A DNA stretch of 64,000 bases from Pholiota molesta (GCA_014925825.1 JACGCK010000086.1:1-64000); one strand, 5' to 3'; positions 13,260 to 26,343 are shown, numbered from the stretch's first letter. The notes: generated by a model not told the origin, from the letters alone. Made by a program: numbers and translations.

Positions 13260-14438
13260 ATGAGCTCTCGACTCGCTTCCCCTGAAGACTACGCAAAGCT
13301 GCTAGACAGCTACGACACCTGGTTGTTTGACTGCGATGGTGTTCTGTGGCGTGGAGATCATATTATCGACGGAGTCGTCGAAGTGTTGGACATACTGAGG
13401 CGGCGAAGTACGTCGCGAATGTCAATTATCAGATCTCTCACTTGCTCATTGCTCTGTGAGAAGATAAGAAAGTCGTTTTTGTTACCAACAATGCTACAAA
13501 GTCTAGGAAGAGCTACAAGGCCAAATTTGACCAACTAGGGATTGAGGCTCATGTGGTGAGTGTGGGAGGCATGTTGGTGCGAAAAACGTGTCAATGACAG
13601 AAGTCAGGATGAGATCTATGGATCAGCATATGCAGCAGCGGTCTACCTATCGTCGATACTCAAGATTCCAAAGGACAAAAAGGTCTACGTCATCGGACAA
13701 AGCGGCTTAGAGGAAGAGCTGCGCGACGAGGGCATTCAATTCATCGGGGGGACGGTAAGTGACGATTTGCATTGAAAACTTTCACATCGTAACTGTAATT
13801 CAAAATTCCTAGGATCCCGCGGACAACACTCTAGAGCCCTTTGACCTCAGCAAATTCACTCTTGACCCGGATGTGGCCGGTGTGGTCTGTGGTCTTGACA
13901 CTCAAATTAATTATACCAAACTATCAAAGGCCTTTCAATACTTGACAAGGAACCCAGGCTGTCATTTCATCGCGACAAACGAAGATAGCACTTACCCAAC
14001 CTCAGCCGGTCTGTTGCCGGGTGCAGGATCTATTAGCGCGCCTCTCCGATTTGCGCTCGGCAGACCTCCCGTCTGCACAGGAAAGCCGGCAAGTACCATG
14101 CTAGATTGTGTCAAAGCAAAGTGCGTGTGCACATTCCTTGTGTCTAATGCTTAAATGCTCACCAATGCCGTTAGGGTGCACTTTGATCCACAAAGGACGA
14201 TTATGATTGGTGATAGATTAAACACGGACATCTTGTTTGGTAAGAACGGAGGTTTGACGACTTTACTCGTCTTCACTGGTTCGTGACAGTCGCCTCAGAA
14301 CTATCTTCTGCAACTTACGCTCTTCCGTTAGGTATCACCTCAGAGGACGAGATCACGGGCACACATCCATCCGCCATTGTGCCGGACTACCACACTCAAG
14401 GGTTAGGTGATTTCCGGATTGTAGAGCGGACAACGTAG
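13260..14438 (+). CDS. pho13: HAD-family 4-nitrophenylphosphatase / phosphoglycolate phosphatase (Pho13 type)
   Basis: This is a cytosolic HAD-IIA phosphatase that removes side products such as 2-phosphoglycolate and 4-phosphoerythronate. Six exons join in frame: 13260-13407, 13464-13555, 13608-13754, 13813-14120, 14175-14278 and 14332-14438, giving 301 residues, the usual family size. Motif I is FDCDGVLW with nucleophile D24 and D26. Motif II is VTNNATKS, the motif III lysine is in CTGKPAS, and motif IV is [17 protein letters not shown]. All catalytic positions are present. The donor at 13408 and acceptor at 13463 were chosen because they give the conserved [11 protein letters not shown]. 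Its stop lies only 45 nt from the stop of the convergent PIG-F gene. Confidence 0.93.
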
Positions 14439-14483
14439 ATGCCCCGACATACAGCGGCTTGAAGACGGGGATTATACCACGGT

Positions 14484-15599
14484 TTACCTATTCCGCCCGG
14501 GGTAGAGTAGATTTACGCGGAATCTGTTATTGAGATTTTTTCTCTGTGGCGTCAAGGCCCGCGAACGCTCGTGAGCAGCATTTATCACGGCGTTGACACT
14601 GAGGGCAGCCATAGATGAAATAATGTAACCCGTAATCGCCCCGAAGGCGGGAGTTAAGGGCCAAGCCTGATTACATATGTCATTATTGCACACACTATCG
14701 AAGAATGTCGCAACGTAGACTGACCTGCCATGGTCGATCCCAGTCGAGGGCAATGGGAATTATGCCGAGCCAGCAGCCAAGTACCGTTCCTATCGCAGGA
14801 AAGACCAACGCGCGTTCAACGCCATTTCGTGGGCTTGTTCTCCCAGTCAGAAGTGAAAGGCATGCATATGAGAAGAGAACCACTGACGAAAGCTCTGCGA
14901 ATAACCTGACCCAAGTCCACCTCCTAACAACAGGCCCAGACCCAGAACCTAGGAAAGGAACACCGATTGTATAGGCCGGCGAATAAACTGACATGATGGA
15001 GATCAGAAGAGCAAGAAGATATGTTTTGTCTATGAGACTGGAAAAGCATATGTCCGCGGGTTAGCCACCGCAGCGATTCAAACCAAAATACTTGCTAAAC
15101 CTTGTGATGGGAGCGCCGAACAGAACGAGGATAGCATGAATAACCAAAGATGCCGCGAAGGTCGCGATCCATGCATTGCGGGATATCTGTTCCAAGTTAA
15201 TTTCTTCTATCCGGGTGTTGATTCATAGCAGAGAGGGCAGGTCACGCACAGTCATTTTCTGGCGATCATGGAACGCCTTCTCCGTTCTCTTCTCCTCTTC
15301 TGTTCCTTCTATCCCCAGTTGAAGCCACCACTCTCTCATCCATCCACCCCACCAACTCTGAAGCATCACGGCGCCCGCACATATATAGATTAACGTTGCA
15401 GTGGGGTTGCTGGTCAATGGTTCAAGAACGGGTGTTGGGGACGGTCACGAGAGGATATCTGCGCCTCTCCCCATTGCGGCTTGGCTAGATCAGATAGGAC
15501 CGCTGTACGAGGGAGATAGAAGGCCACAAAAACCCAGAGTGTTGTGTGCACCCCGACAATGGAAAAATAGCCCGTCATCGACAGTAAATCTCCAAACAT
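14484..15599 (-). CDS. gpi11: PIG-F / Gpi11, GPI-ethanolamine phosphate transferase subunit, with a likely frameshift
   Basis: PIG-F is an ER multi-pass membrane protein that stabilises the Mcd4-type enzymes adding ethanolamine phosphate to GPI anchors. The family signature GIIPIALDWDRPWQ joined to AWPLTPAFGAITGY is clear, as are YSPAYTIG and RLFAELS-PRNGVERA across an intron. Most introns splice cleanly in frame. One break remains near 15417-15427: SSRDRPQHPFL ends in one frame and EPLTSNPTATLIY continues in another, which needs one extra base. That is either a sequencing deletion or inactivation. I took the start at the ATG at 15599 (MFGDLLSMTG). A start at 15700 with an extra small intron is possible. 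The gene has at least six exons. Confidence 0.85.
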
Positions 15600-18500
15600 G
15601 TTTGCGTCTAGGTTGTGTGGATTTAACGGGGCATTTGTGTCATCCGGCAGTGCCTGCGTTTGGCCTGCGTTTTGGCTTTCGTCTTTTTGTGGTTGGTCAT
15701 GATGGGGGATGGCAAGAGTTCTCAACAACGTCTACGTCGGTGACATTCTTGACATCAATGAGTTACGTAAACTCCTGACTTTCTCTCTCAGCCAGCGCTT
15801 ATTCAAATATTCACCTTCACGAAACATTCATATTGAAAAATTCATCGTTCAGCATCTTAGGTTTTCACACCCAGTCTGTCCTCAAAGCATGTCACGTCGA
15901 AAGACCTATCTGGGATGTTCCCGGGTTGTTCTCAGACCGATTGCGGCTTTCAAACATCCCTCAAAAGCCGATACAGAACTCAATCATAATACCTCGTGCT
16001 TGATATGATCTTGCTTACTGTGATTCTGAACTTCAATATGAAGAACTGTAATTGCGGCCTTTTCTCTCTTGTCCGAACCTCTGAAAGGATAGATGCTTGA
16101 TCTCTTGTCAATGCTGCGGCGGAGTCGGTGTGTTTAGACTTCTGTCGTATACCTTTTGCCATGGCCATTTAGAAACTGGATCCCCTCTCTTGGGCTTATA
16201 TGTTCAACAGTATCGCCTCGTGTTCCTTTCGGCCAAGAATCAGGAACAGTATCTTGCGCACTAGGGTGCCTATCACTGTCATTTCAGACGTAATGGTGCA
16301 CTGCCCACCAATCAATATTATGTATCGTGTATGTATTCAGGACGCACTTCAGATCCAATATATGTGCAACGTGCCCGTGGCGTCATAGCTCTTAGCCCAA
16401 AGCTTGCTTGACACTTTTCGGTAATGAGTTAATATTGGACGTCTTACTAACTTGTCGGAGAGATACTTTTCTGGACGCTGACAGTGGAGATGCAGGTACT
16501 TGAAAATGCCTTGCTAGCACTTCGTTAGATTGATTGAGCCGATAATTAGCTCCTCTGAAGAAAGCTACATATACATATACTTAGCATATACTATAGCTAA
16601 CCCCGCGTACAATGAGCTGTTGAAACCTTTTTTTGATCTTCAAGACGGAGCTAAGTAAGGAGAAATGCCTAACTTGAGGAAATTAACGGCGGTTGCCGAT
16701 TTGCGTTTTCACCCTCAGATCTTTTAGAACTCGCTATTCCTGAGAACGAAGCTTGTTTAAATAACCAGTATACGATGGCGGATACCTTGAAGAAGTAGGT
16801 AGTAAGTACCCTGTTCTTATTCCAGGCTCACCCTCAATTCAACAATTAAAAACTCTACATAGTTTGATCTAACTTAAGTTGACTGGACATGTCATTTCGG
16901 TACCTTCCTTATCTGGCTGGCTCAGTCCCCAGAGAGACATCGTTGATCCTCCAGTAATAGCGGCAAAGAGCCCATGTACATAGCCTCTCCGTTTTCAATG
17001 CTAGTGGGTTTTTGGATGGGCTTGTTTGATGAAAATTTGATGAATGGCAGGTCGGTTATTGGGCTCGGGGGTCTGCTCGTCCTCGTTACAAGCAGCTACG
17101 GCCTTTAGAATAGAGGAGTTCATTTTATGTGATATAAACGTGCTAGCTAGGTATAGCAGGTGAGGGATAGAATGGCGGGAATTCGATGTGATTCCACAAG
17201 GAACTGGGGGAGATAATAACCATTTTTTTTGCCTTCTGAGTTAATATTAAATCATAGAAACTCAAAGCAACGCCGCCTCTATGATTGTCGCTATTTCTGG
17301 AGTCTGGATTCATCTCCGCCAGTCAAATAGAGGGACAATTGAATGGGCATCCTTTGAAATAAATACATTTAATATCTTATCTGCGCCCATAAAAGCGTAG
17401 TAAGGCCCCAATGATATAGAGCGGCGTCATCATCAAGTCCGAGCCACTTGTTGGATGGAGTAACATGGGCATTACTGACAAGACTTGGACAAGACGGCCA
17501 TTTAGTGGCGGTAAACTTAGAACCTACGACAGTGTTCATCTTGCCTCGTGTCAAGCTTGACGCGTTGAGCCGGCGATGCATCTGGGACTTTACCCGTGGT
17601 CGGAAAGCTGAGCGTTGCAAATCGGGATGGAATTTGTTGGGGCTTTTTGTGTAGCTAGTACTTACTTGCGGACAGGAACGCTGACTCCCAGCGGCCATTT
17701 GGCAAGGTCCTTCTTGTTGAATTACTTAGAATAGGCGCTTGTAAAGGAATAAGCATCTCTGGGCCAATAGCCTCCAATAGCTCTATCTGCGCATGTCTTT
17801 TGAGTTTTCGAACTGTGCTATCCATCAGCTTAGACAATAGATTGAACATGCCGCATTGTTCTTGGTTGCTAACAGAACCCAAGTTAAGTCTACAATGCGG
17901 TGTTGCACATGCAGCTTCGAATATTCTCCCCAAGCAGATATTCATCTTGATAAGAGATATCTTTTATATATAGAAAACAGAGGTTTTGGGAACTGCACCT
18001 AGTTAATCTGGTGCATGGGTTGTCTAGTGAAATTATGCCGGCGACTTATTCTTTCCACGTGAAGTATTTGGAGATTTTAAGGTAAGCTATGTTACTCACT
18101 TAGAAAGTTAGTTCTATGTAAGAGGTGAACATCTACCGTTGTCCTTTAAGCTCGCACGGTATTTGAAATAATCTTACATCATTTATTTGTAGCGAGATTT
18201 TCGACTTAAGCGCCTGCTCAACGCCTGCTCCTCATAAGTATCTCTAAGAAGTAAGTATTCAGTTTGTAAGAAATTCCAGCTCGTAACATTCCAATTTAGT
18301 GATTTATCCTCCCCATAAGTATTGGACCTCGAATAGGCCTCGACTGAACCACCTGCCAAAGGTGGACTGAACATGTTGGAGTTGTAGACGAATATGGAGG
18401 CGCAGTGTTTGGCTCCTTGTTATGCGACACCTCCATCACATGATGCTGCCGACGGCAATCTCCGGCGGTGCTGCACAGTTTTACAGCCACCCGATCCCTT

Positions 18501-18834
18501 AGAATTATCGACTGGCCACCGTCATCGACATCCTCAAGACAAGGTAGGGAAATTATGCTAGTTCAGCGTCTGATCATACACTAATGGAATATTAACAGAC
18601 ACCACTCCCGGTCAATGTGAGTAGAACGCTACTTTTCTGGCAAAAATCGGTGCATTTGAAGGCGTTGTGCGATAAATGAGATGTTTGGGAAGGGGGCATG
18701 TGGAGGAGGCTGGATCGCAAGAGACGCGGTTTAGGAGCGAGGGGAGACTATCGCCATATCGCCAAACGCCGTATTGTTGAGTGAAATGACTTGGTTGCTG
18801 ATTTTTTGTGTTTCTGGTTCATTTAGCTTCAGCA
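15600..18834. other. gene-poor intergenic stretch of 3.2 kb
   Basis: No gene is supported. Two neighbouring minus-strand frames (17655-17945 and 17369-17698) are open but match no family I know and have no convincing splice link. Much of 16.4-18.3 kb is AT-rich. The end of the region (from about 18500) is the promoter and probably a spliced 5' leader of the eL34 gene, with short AG/GT-bounded pieces near 18541-18625. Confidence 0.5.
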
Positions 18835-19284
18835 ATGGCCCAACGTGTCACCCTCCGCAAGCGCCAACCCTACAACACAACTTCCAACCGCAGACGCGTG
18901 GTGAAGACCCCCGGAGGAAAGCTCGTCTATCACCACCTCAAAAAACTCGGAACTGCCCCCAAGTGCGGTGACTGCGGTACTGGTCTCCCCGGTGTACGAT
19001 TTGGCTACATTTCTAGAAGGGATCTTGTGTTAACACTCGGACTCTAGGTTCCTGCCCTCCGCCCCCGCGAGTACGCTGTCATCTCCAAGCGCCAGAAGAC
19101 CGTGCAACGCGCATACGGTGGATCAAGATGCGGTGACTGTGTCAAGTCCCGGTATGTCAAGCCATTTCAAATTCTGCATGCGTATACTGAACTCCTTGCC
19201 CTTTGTAGCATCCTACGGGCATTCTTGGTTGAGGAGGCGAAGATCGTGAAGAAGGTCATCAAGTCGCAGACCACCCGCAAGTAG
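18835..19284 (+). CDS. rpl34: cytosolic 60S ribosomal protein eL34
   Basis: This is a component of the large cytosolic ribosomal subunit near the exit-tunnel side. Three exons (18835-18993, 19048-19151, 19209-19284) give 112 residues, slightly short of the 115-121 common in fungi. The N-terminus [18 protein letters not shown] and the zinc-ribbon cysteine pairs CGDC and RCGDC are diagnostic. The C-terminus [14 protein letters not shown] matches the family. Codon use is strongly biased to C-ending codons, as in other highly expressed genes. The pyrimidine-rich leader and possible 5' UTR introns upstream are also typical of ribosomal protein genes. Confidence 0.96.
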
Positions 19285-19909
19285 ACTTGTTCTGATTTCT
19301 TCTATGTTTCTACCCCATGCACGCATGTATTTCATGATCACAAAACATCTGGCCGAGGAGGTCGTATGCTGCAAACGGTCCTTCTGAGGACGTAAATCGT
19401 ACAGTTTAGCCCTCTTGCTTGTGGTCTACTTTGGCATGTGCTTTTTGCACAATATATCCCGACACCACCTGGAATGTTTCGACCTCTTTTGAATAATACG
19501 AAGGCAATGTCCGCACGCAGAGACCAACGACAGTACACAGCTTTGATTTGGTGCGATTGTTCATTTAATTCATCTACATCAAAAGCAAGTCATGAACACG
19601 ATGGCTTCTGAGTGTGTCTGGAAGCATATTGACCGTGAGCTGAAGGTCGCAGTCGTAGATATCGACGTAAATCATCGGAATACTGCGTAAATTTCTGCGC
19701 GCAAGTTGTAAATAACTTGCACTCGATTGATAAGTTCTCATGCCAAGGAGTCGTGTCCAAATAAATGGATATGTCGTAATGAACCCGTACAAAATACTTT
19801 CTCTTCAGTACGTCCATCACCAATTACTTTCTACAGCACGATCCCTAGGACCGCCACTTCACACATTCATTTATTTTGCCTTGCTATAGTTCCCTACATT
19901 GGTTCAACA
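19285..19909. other. intergenic between eL34 and an F-box gene
   Basis: This holds the 3' flank of eL34 and the upstream region of the next gene. No domain-bearing frame is seen on either strand. Confidence 0.6.
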
Positions 19910-21457
19910 ATGGCTATTGCAGATTTTCCAGTTGAACTCATCCTCGAAATCGCATCCCATCTCACTTATGATGACTCCTACGACCATACCAACTTGGCTT
20001 TAACCTGCCGTCACATTTATGCTATCTTGATACCTGGCATCCTTGAAGATCGACTTCAATATCTCATGTCATCTTTTCGAAACAAGATGGGCTTCTTGCT
20101 CTGTGGTTACGACAATGGCCATGACGCGATGCTTGAACCTTTCGGAGGTTCATACCGAATGTTGCAATTCCAGCCAGGCGATTCGAAGAAGGAATTTTTA
20201 TGCATACAAAGCATTATAACTCGCGCTAAGGATCTCGACGCGGTACATATCAGACTTGGAGATAGGAAGACTAGTATCCGAAATTTGGCCGCTCTAATCA
20301 ACTCATGTTCGATGAGACCGGCTCTTTCTCTAACCATCTCAGGGACTATATCTTCGCAATGGCATCACGAATACGACGGGCCAGATGCAGATGAAAGTGG
20401 GACAGGGCCTTTCAAAATTGAGTTCATCGGCACAGCCAGGCCGGACTCTGTACGCACTCCCCGCAATCGTGACCGTAAGACGTATGTCAACATGTTAATC
20501 TCCTTCTTGAAACGAGTACTCCTTATTCGACGCTCTTCCACCATACACAACGCCCCGCCCCAAATAAATTCGGGTGCCCTCGCCATTGCCGTCCCTCATC
20601 GGCCCACCGTCAAACTTTCGCTCGGGCCTCAATGTCAACTAACATCCCTCCGTATCGCAAGCGACGATTTATTTCTCCCTTCATTCTACCCATTCACAAA
20701 AAATCTTCTGAATACCGCGAAAATCACGACTCTTTCGCTGTCCGGATTACGGGTCAATCTCCTTGCTTGGACAGAAATCCTTCCGGCACTTACCATTCCG
20801 ACTTTGCGGGAATTCTGCATGGGCAATGTCTCGATTACTTTTCCGGACCTTCTCAAATTTCTGGGACGGCGATGTCATCAATCTATCGAGCTGCTCGATT
20901 TCACAGGCAATGATCCAATCGGGATTGTCAAAATTTCGCCTCTATCTATTCTTTCGCGACTCAGCTCTTTCACTGCAAATGCCGAATATTTGATTCCTTT
21001 CCTCCAGAGCAGGAATGAAGGAAACTTTCCTGCCCTTCAGTATCTCGGAATATCAGCTCCGAGGGCGCCTCTAGATACAATGCAGAACGAGCTTAATGCT
21101 GTTTATGAGCTGATTCTCAATGGCCCACCCTTCATGTCCATTAACGTTGACAGCATAGCTAACAGCGGCATGGTTGAATGGATCGTCAAGACTTCCGCGA
21201 AATGGCCACCCGGGAATCCCTTTACTGAACTGAAGCTTTTTTCCTTTAGCGATCAAGGTTCGATTCCGCAAAAGCTTTTGGATGTTTTGGCGAAATGGGA
21301 GGTCCAAAACATCCCAAGTGAAGGCCAAGACAAGAATTCGACCATGTTAGCAATATCAGATCCTGAAAAAGCTCTAAAACAGTTTTTTTCCAAGAATTTT
21401 CCTAATCTCACATACCTTAATTCTTCCACGAAAAGAGCACCTGGTAATGCGATTTGA
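19910..21457 (+). CDS. F-box protein, single exon
   Basis: F-box proteins recruit substrates to SCF ubiquitin ligases. The 515-residue frame has no intron. Residues ~4-45 form an F-box: DFPVELILEIASHLTYDD, then NLALTCRHIYAILIP. The remainder has leucine-spaced segments (for example LSLSGLRVNLLAWTEILP) that resemble weak leucine-rich repeats, as in many Agaricomycete F-box proteins. The ATG at 19910 was chosen because it sits directly before the F-box; the open frame extends further upstream without an ATG in a better position. It is unlike the two downstream genes beyond the F-box. The substrate is unknown. Confidence 0.85.
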   Translation: MAIADFPVELILEIASHLTYDDSYDHTNLALTCRHIYAILIPGILEDRLQYLMSSFRNKMGFLLCGYDNGHDAMLEPFGGSYRMLQFQPGDSKKEFLCIQSIITRAKDLDAVHIRLGDRKTSIRNLAALINSCSMRPALSLTISGTISSQWHHEYDGPDADESGTGPFKIEFIGTARPDSVRTPRNRDRKTYVNMLISFLKRVLLIRRSSTIHNAPPQINSGALAIAVPHRPTVKLSLGPQCQLTSLRIASDDLFLPSFYPFTKNLLNTAKITTLSLSGLRVNLLAWTEILPALTIPTLREFCMGNVSITFPDLLKFLGRRCHQSIELLDFTGNDPIGIVKISPLSILSRLSSFTANAEYLIPFLQSRNEGNFPALQYLGISAPRAPLDTMQNELNAVYELILNGPPFMSINVDSIANSGMVEWIVKTSAKWPPGNPFTELKLFSFSDQGSIPQKLLDVLAKWEVQNIPSEGQDKNSTMLAISDPEKALKQFFSKNFPNLTYLNSSTKRAPGNAI

Positions 21458-21695
21458 ACTATCTTCACTAGCTCTTAACAAACTCTTAGTATGGATACCG
21501 AATCCCACTACCAACCCGCTACCTATACTTATTAGTATTACTCGTAGTAAAGCCTCGAATTATTTAAGGCCAGTTTTCTTTTTGAGTAGTTTGCGTTGAG
21601 TGATTTATAGTCACTCTGTGACGTAGGTCACCCGCCTCCAAGTTTTCCTCCTTGCTCCTCCTTGCCACCACATATGCTAGCGTATCCGTTCCAGG

Positions 21696-23323
21696 ATGCA
21701 TCGTTGCCTCCGAATCTATGAGATATTGGAACATATATTCGAAGATGTTATCTACCAGACTCAGAATCAAAGACCGTTTCGCGATCGGCCAAGCCTACTT
21801 GCGGTGCTCAAAACATGTCGATCCTTCAGTGTACCGGCGATGAAATTGCTGTGGCGAGATCTATCTACTATCCTACCGCTAATCCTTACTATGCCAGAGG
21901 ACTTGGTGGAAGTGGAAGAGCTTGACCAATCTTCACCTTTTGCTCCACGAACAGTCGTGAGTCGTCTGTCATTAATTGCCAGTGTGCCATCTTAATACAG
22001 TTATTCTGAATTCAAATTTGGTTACAGACCTTTCGGAGAGACATATTGCCAAGCGATTGGGAACGATTCGACCTCTACGCGCCATGTGTAAGGCAACTCG
22101 GAAATATTGCCCCTAATGAACGATCCTCGGCAACTTTTATGGTTCTCGACGACAAGATATGGCGAGAACTAAAAAGGAGAGACAAACCTTTGCTGCCCAA
22201 TCTTACCAGAATGGCGGCATCTAGCAACGACATGCCTACGGCAGCGCTGCTTCTCACACCTTATGTGCACCAGATCAAGCTCGTCATGCATCCCTGTTAT
22301 GTTTCATCCATTTGTCGGCTCATCGATGATATTCCCCTTCGTGTCCCCACGCTCAAAATTCTTCACCTGCATCGAAGCACAAATTGGGCCCCTTCCGACC
22401 AGGCTCTTCTGGGTACAGCTCTGTTGGATTTATTAGAAAAATTGAATTTGGAGGAATTTCAATGCGACTGGTTCAATTTATCCGATGAAATGGTTCAGGC
22501 ACTGGCACAAATGCCTGATCTCCGTAAAATAACTATTCTCAAGGACATTCCTGCTCTGGCACGCGCCCTCCATGATTTTCCATTCAAAGTGCCCAGATTA
22601 AAGGAAATTTCGATATGGACGAATGCCGTTGGCCCATCGCCTTTGGCGCAAATTCTCGTCGCTCTGCGGCCGTCTTCGCTGGAAGCGTTCCGCGTCATGC
22701 CAGTCGCACGAAACATACCTTGTACTCAGGAAGAGCTGAATGACCTCATATCTGCGATAAAAACCCGTTGCTCGCCAAAGTCCCTCACTCACTTCGACTT
22801 CGAAGGCTGCACAGAGCCACAGCCGCTGGACGCACCTCCGATTGCCGATGCCAAGCTCCTTCGCCCGTTGTTCGTGTTCTCAAATCTGCGACAATTTTGT
22901 CTGCCCGCGTATCCCTTCGAGTTCACCGATGCAGAAGTTAAAGAGTTGGCAATGTCCTGGCCGCTCCTCGAGGAACTCTCTTTCAGGTCTTCGATCGTGC
23001 CAACACCCCCTTTAAATACCCGGACCACGTTACGGTGCCTTCTCTGGTTTTCCATTTACTGCCGGAACCTGCGCTCCCTCTCGTTCGTCTTCAACGGGAC
23101 AGAAACCTTCTCGGAAGCTGAACTATCCATGGCTTCTGATCATCCACTTTCCTTGCTGTCAGTGGGATATTCGGTGATCGCTGATCCAGATGCCGTCGCC
23201 GCCTTTTTCAATATCGCTTTTCCAAACCTTGCGCTGTTGGACTGGACCAGTGCCCCAACGGATGAGCAGAATATGAGGATGTGGGAAGAAGTAGAGACGA
23301 AAATTCAACGACAGCCAAGTTAG
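21696..23323 (+). CDS. F-box-like protein, tandem copy 1
   Basis: Two exons (21696-21956, 22028-23323) give 518 residues. The N-terminus MHRCLRIYEILEHIFE followed by LLAVLKTCRSFSVPAMKLLW is the F-box-like start of a very large Agaricomycete family. The rest is leucine-rich (for example LNLEEFQCDWFNLSDEMVQAL) with LRR-like spacing. It is a close paralog of the next gene: both share the DWERFD/LDLYAP block, the LRPLxxFSNLR block and AEVKELAMSWPLLE, with the intron at the same place. These families expand by local duplication. The likely role is substrate choice for an SCF ligase. Confidence 0.82.
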
Positions 23324-23601
23324 CGCTTAGAATTGTATTAGAACCTAGCATACGTACGTAGATTATTGTCATCCTTCATTATACTTATAATCAGATGAGT
23401 TTAATTACAACATATTTATATTCTCCTCGCATACATTGAACCATCCTCGAGCATCAGTTTTTGTGCAATTTTTGCTTCAATTTTAAGCTTGTTGCAAGCG
23501 GATGTGACCATATAAGTTATGTCACATGCCACTTAATAGCCGACGCTCTGAATCTCTTCAAGTTGAACCTCCTTCCTTACCATCACATTGGTGTACCCAG
23601 A

Positions 23602-25281
23602 ATGCACCACTGCCTCCGAATCTACGAGATATTGGCGCTGATATGCGAGGCTTCTCTCTACCAGAAGTACCAGAAGTATTGGGGCAACAACGAATGTGTT
23701 CTCGATAGACCGAGCCTGCTTGCTTTGTTGAAAACTTGTCGGTCCTTCAGTGTACCCGCCACGAAACTTCTGTGGCGAAATCTCCCTGGTCTTGTGCCGT
23801 TGATGTTTACTATGCCAAAAGACTTGGTGGAAGTGAAAACAGTCTTCGGAAAGGTGGAAGAGCTTGGCGGACTGCGATACAGTAACTGTCAAGTTGGCCC
23901 ACAAAGAGTCGTATGTCCGATACAATTGACCGCCTTTTGATTTGGTCATTTAAAATTGTTGCAGAGATTTCGAAGGCCCATTCTACCTTACGATTGGGAA
24001 CGCCTTGACTTTTACGCCCCGTTTGTAAGGCATATTGAAGCGACAATGAAGCAGGACCCGGCCTCGACATCTTTGATTGTTTTCCACCCCTGGGTTTGCA
24101 TCAAGTTTTTGGACAGGGGAAAAGTTTTTCTGCCCAACCTCACAATGGCGTTGTCCAGCAGCGATCCAATATCTCTGATTCCTCTTCTGCTCACCCCTAG
24201 AACTCACTCATTCCAGCTCTTCATGGATTCGGACTGCGTTTTCCCTCTGTGCTGCTTTGCCGATCTTGATTTTCCAACTCGCGCTCCGTCACTGAAATCC
24301 CTCGATTTATCGCAAGCCACATGGCCAGGATGGAAACCTTCTGATCAGCCCTGGTTTCTTTCTGCTGTTTCGAAATTGCTCGATACCCTGGACTTGGAGG
24401 AATTCAAGTGCAATTGTCTCCATTTGACTGACCAAATGATGGAGAACCTGATAAAGATGCCTTCTCTACGTAAAATAGATGTTCATAAGAACACTGCAGC
24501 TGTAGCGCGCGCACTTCGCCTTTTCCCGGTCTCGGAACCCCGCTTGAAGGAAGTATCGATAAAGACGGATGTTCTTGGACCGTCATACCTGGCACAGATT
24601 TTGATCTCTTTACAGCCATCCCTGCTGGAAGTGTTCGATATTTCATTAATCGGTCCTCCTGAATTTTGCACGCAGGGTCAACTGAATGATCTTATATCTG
24701 CGGTCGGAACCCATTGCTCGCCGAGATTCCTCACGCACTTCAGTTTCAACAACACATTTCAGATGGAACCACCTTTGGCTATTTCTGTTATTGTCAACTC
24801 TAGGCTACTTCGTCCCTTGCTCCCATTCTCGAATCTCCGCCGATTCTATCTGGGCTCCTACCACTTTGACTACACCGACGCAGAAGTTAAAGAACTGGCG
24901 ATGTCTTGGCCACTTCTCGAGGCCCTACATATCGACGGGTCAACAGTCATGGTACCAGCACCTACAAAACCTCGGACCACGATAAGGTGTCTTCTTTGGT
25001 TCGCTATCTACTGCCGCAACCTCGACGCTCTTTCGTTCAACTTCACCGGGATAGACACCTTCTCTGATACCGAGCTTGCCTTGGCTTCTGGGGGGCCACT
25101 CACGATGCTGTCAGTGGGACATTCGACAATCACCGAATCTGACAAAGCGGCAGCTTTTATCAGCACCGTTTTTACAAATATAAGGCTACTCATATGGAGT
25201 ATGTCTGAATCCAGTGATGCTGAGAATCAAAAGATGTGGAGAGAAGTAGACGCTCTACTGCCAGATCCCGGAAAGCTGTAA
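23602..25281 (+). CDS. F-box-like protein, tandem copy 2
   Basis: Two exons (23602-23910, 23965-25281) give 541 residues. It begins MHHCLRIYEILALICEASLY and continues RPSLLALLKTCRSFSVPATK, parallel to its neighbour at 21696. Blocks such as LEEFKCNCLHLTDQMMENL and DAEVKELAMSWPLLEAL are shared, and the single intron falls at the matching position. It carries a short insertion in exon 1 (KTVFGKVEELGGL) absent from the neighbour. Both copies keep intact frames, so neither is obviously a pseudogene. The function beyond a probable SCF role is unknown. Confidence 0.82.
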
Positions 25282-26343
25282 GCCCTAGAGCTCGTAGGTC
25301 GCGTATTACCCTCATCATTCTTTCTTCGACATGCCCCTGACTAGACCGTCTTTTCTATGACATTGCAGATTTCTTATCGCTTGTTTCCGGACCTTAAACT
25401 ACATTCTCGAGCGAAACCGCCCCATCATAATTTCAGGACATCGATACCACCGACTACATTTCCGTATCTTGCCTTGACAGAATCATTCGCAAAACCGCCG
25501 GTAGATACCAATCCCAAATAGCAACATGTAAAATTTGCAACTGTCTAGTAACTATTATCATGTTTCTATTAATACAGAATACATGGCCATACCATATCTC
25601 CTTGCTATCATCGTGTTCCGACATTAGAAGACTTCGGAGCGGAACTTTGCCTACTCAACTATCACAAAACTAGACAAAGTGGCAACTTTTCTTATTGTCG
25701 TGTTCGCATATAAAACGATATTCTAACGCACTTGCGGCTTTCTGAATAAACAGTGAGAGTTTACACGTTTACAAGGTGTGGGGGGAAGTAATACCAAAGT
25801 AATACCCAAGGTTAAAGAGCGTCAACAATTGCGAGCGCTCTTATTTGCCATGGTATCGATTCCGCGGCATACTTATGTCTAACGATGTTAGATACAACCC
25901 CAGATCGAGGGCCTAGAACACTGTCGCAACCTTTGAATATACTCTAGCATTCCTTGTCATCGCCATTTCGACTGGTCATCGCCATCGCCGACTACGTTCC
26001 CGTCGCTTTACTGAATCGCTCACCTACTATCACAGAAAGTGAGTAACAAAGGCGAACCGGTCGCCATAACCCCTCATTCCTGTGATTTATTTCTGGAACA
26101 GGACAGGTACTTACATATACCCAACACTTCATCTGCATACCCCTACGTACACACCCACTGTCATCTATCATTCACGAATCGCACAACAATAAACAGTCCA
26201 GCAGTCTAATAGTTGATTGTTATGATACAGTCGTTATCAATGAGGCGAGAACACATTACTACCGTCAGTAAGTACATATCATGATACAAGGCCACAGGCG
26301 CCCCCGCATAGGCAGTCCAGTCCGAAACAGTACCCGATCAGAT
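25282..26343. other. intergenic between convergent gene ends
   Basis: No gene seen. The segments at about 25,440-25,500 and 25,970-26,030 are loosely alike (both hold a CCGACTAC-TTCCCGT core), perhaps an old duplication of the 3' flank. Confidence 0.5.

Noticed and set aside
17369..17945. two adjoining minus-strand frames in the 15.6-18.8 kb gap
   Set aside because: No recognisable domain and no clean donor/acceptor pair to join them.
25282..26343. possible long terminal repeats
   Set aside because: The two similar segments match only loosely and have no TG...CA ends, primer-binding site or target duplication.
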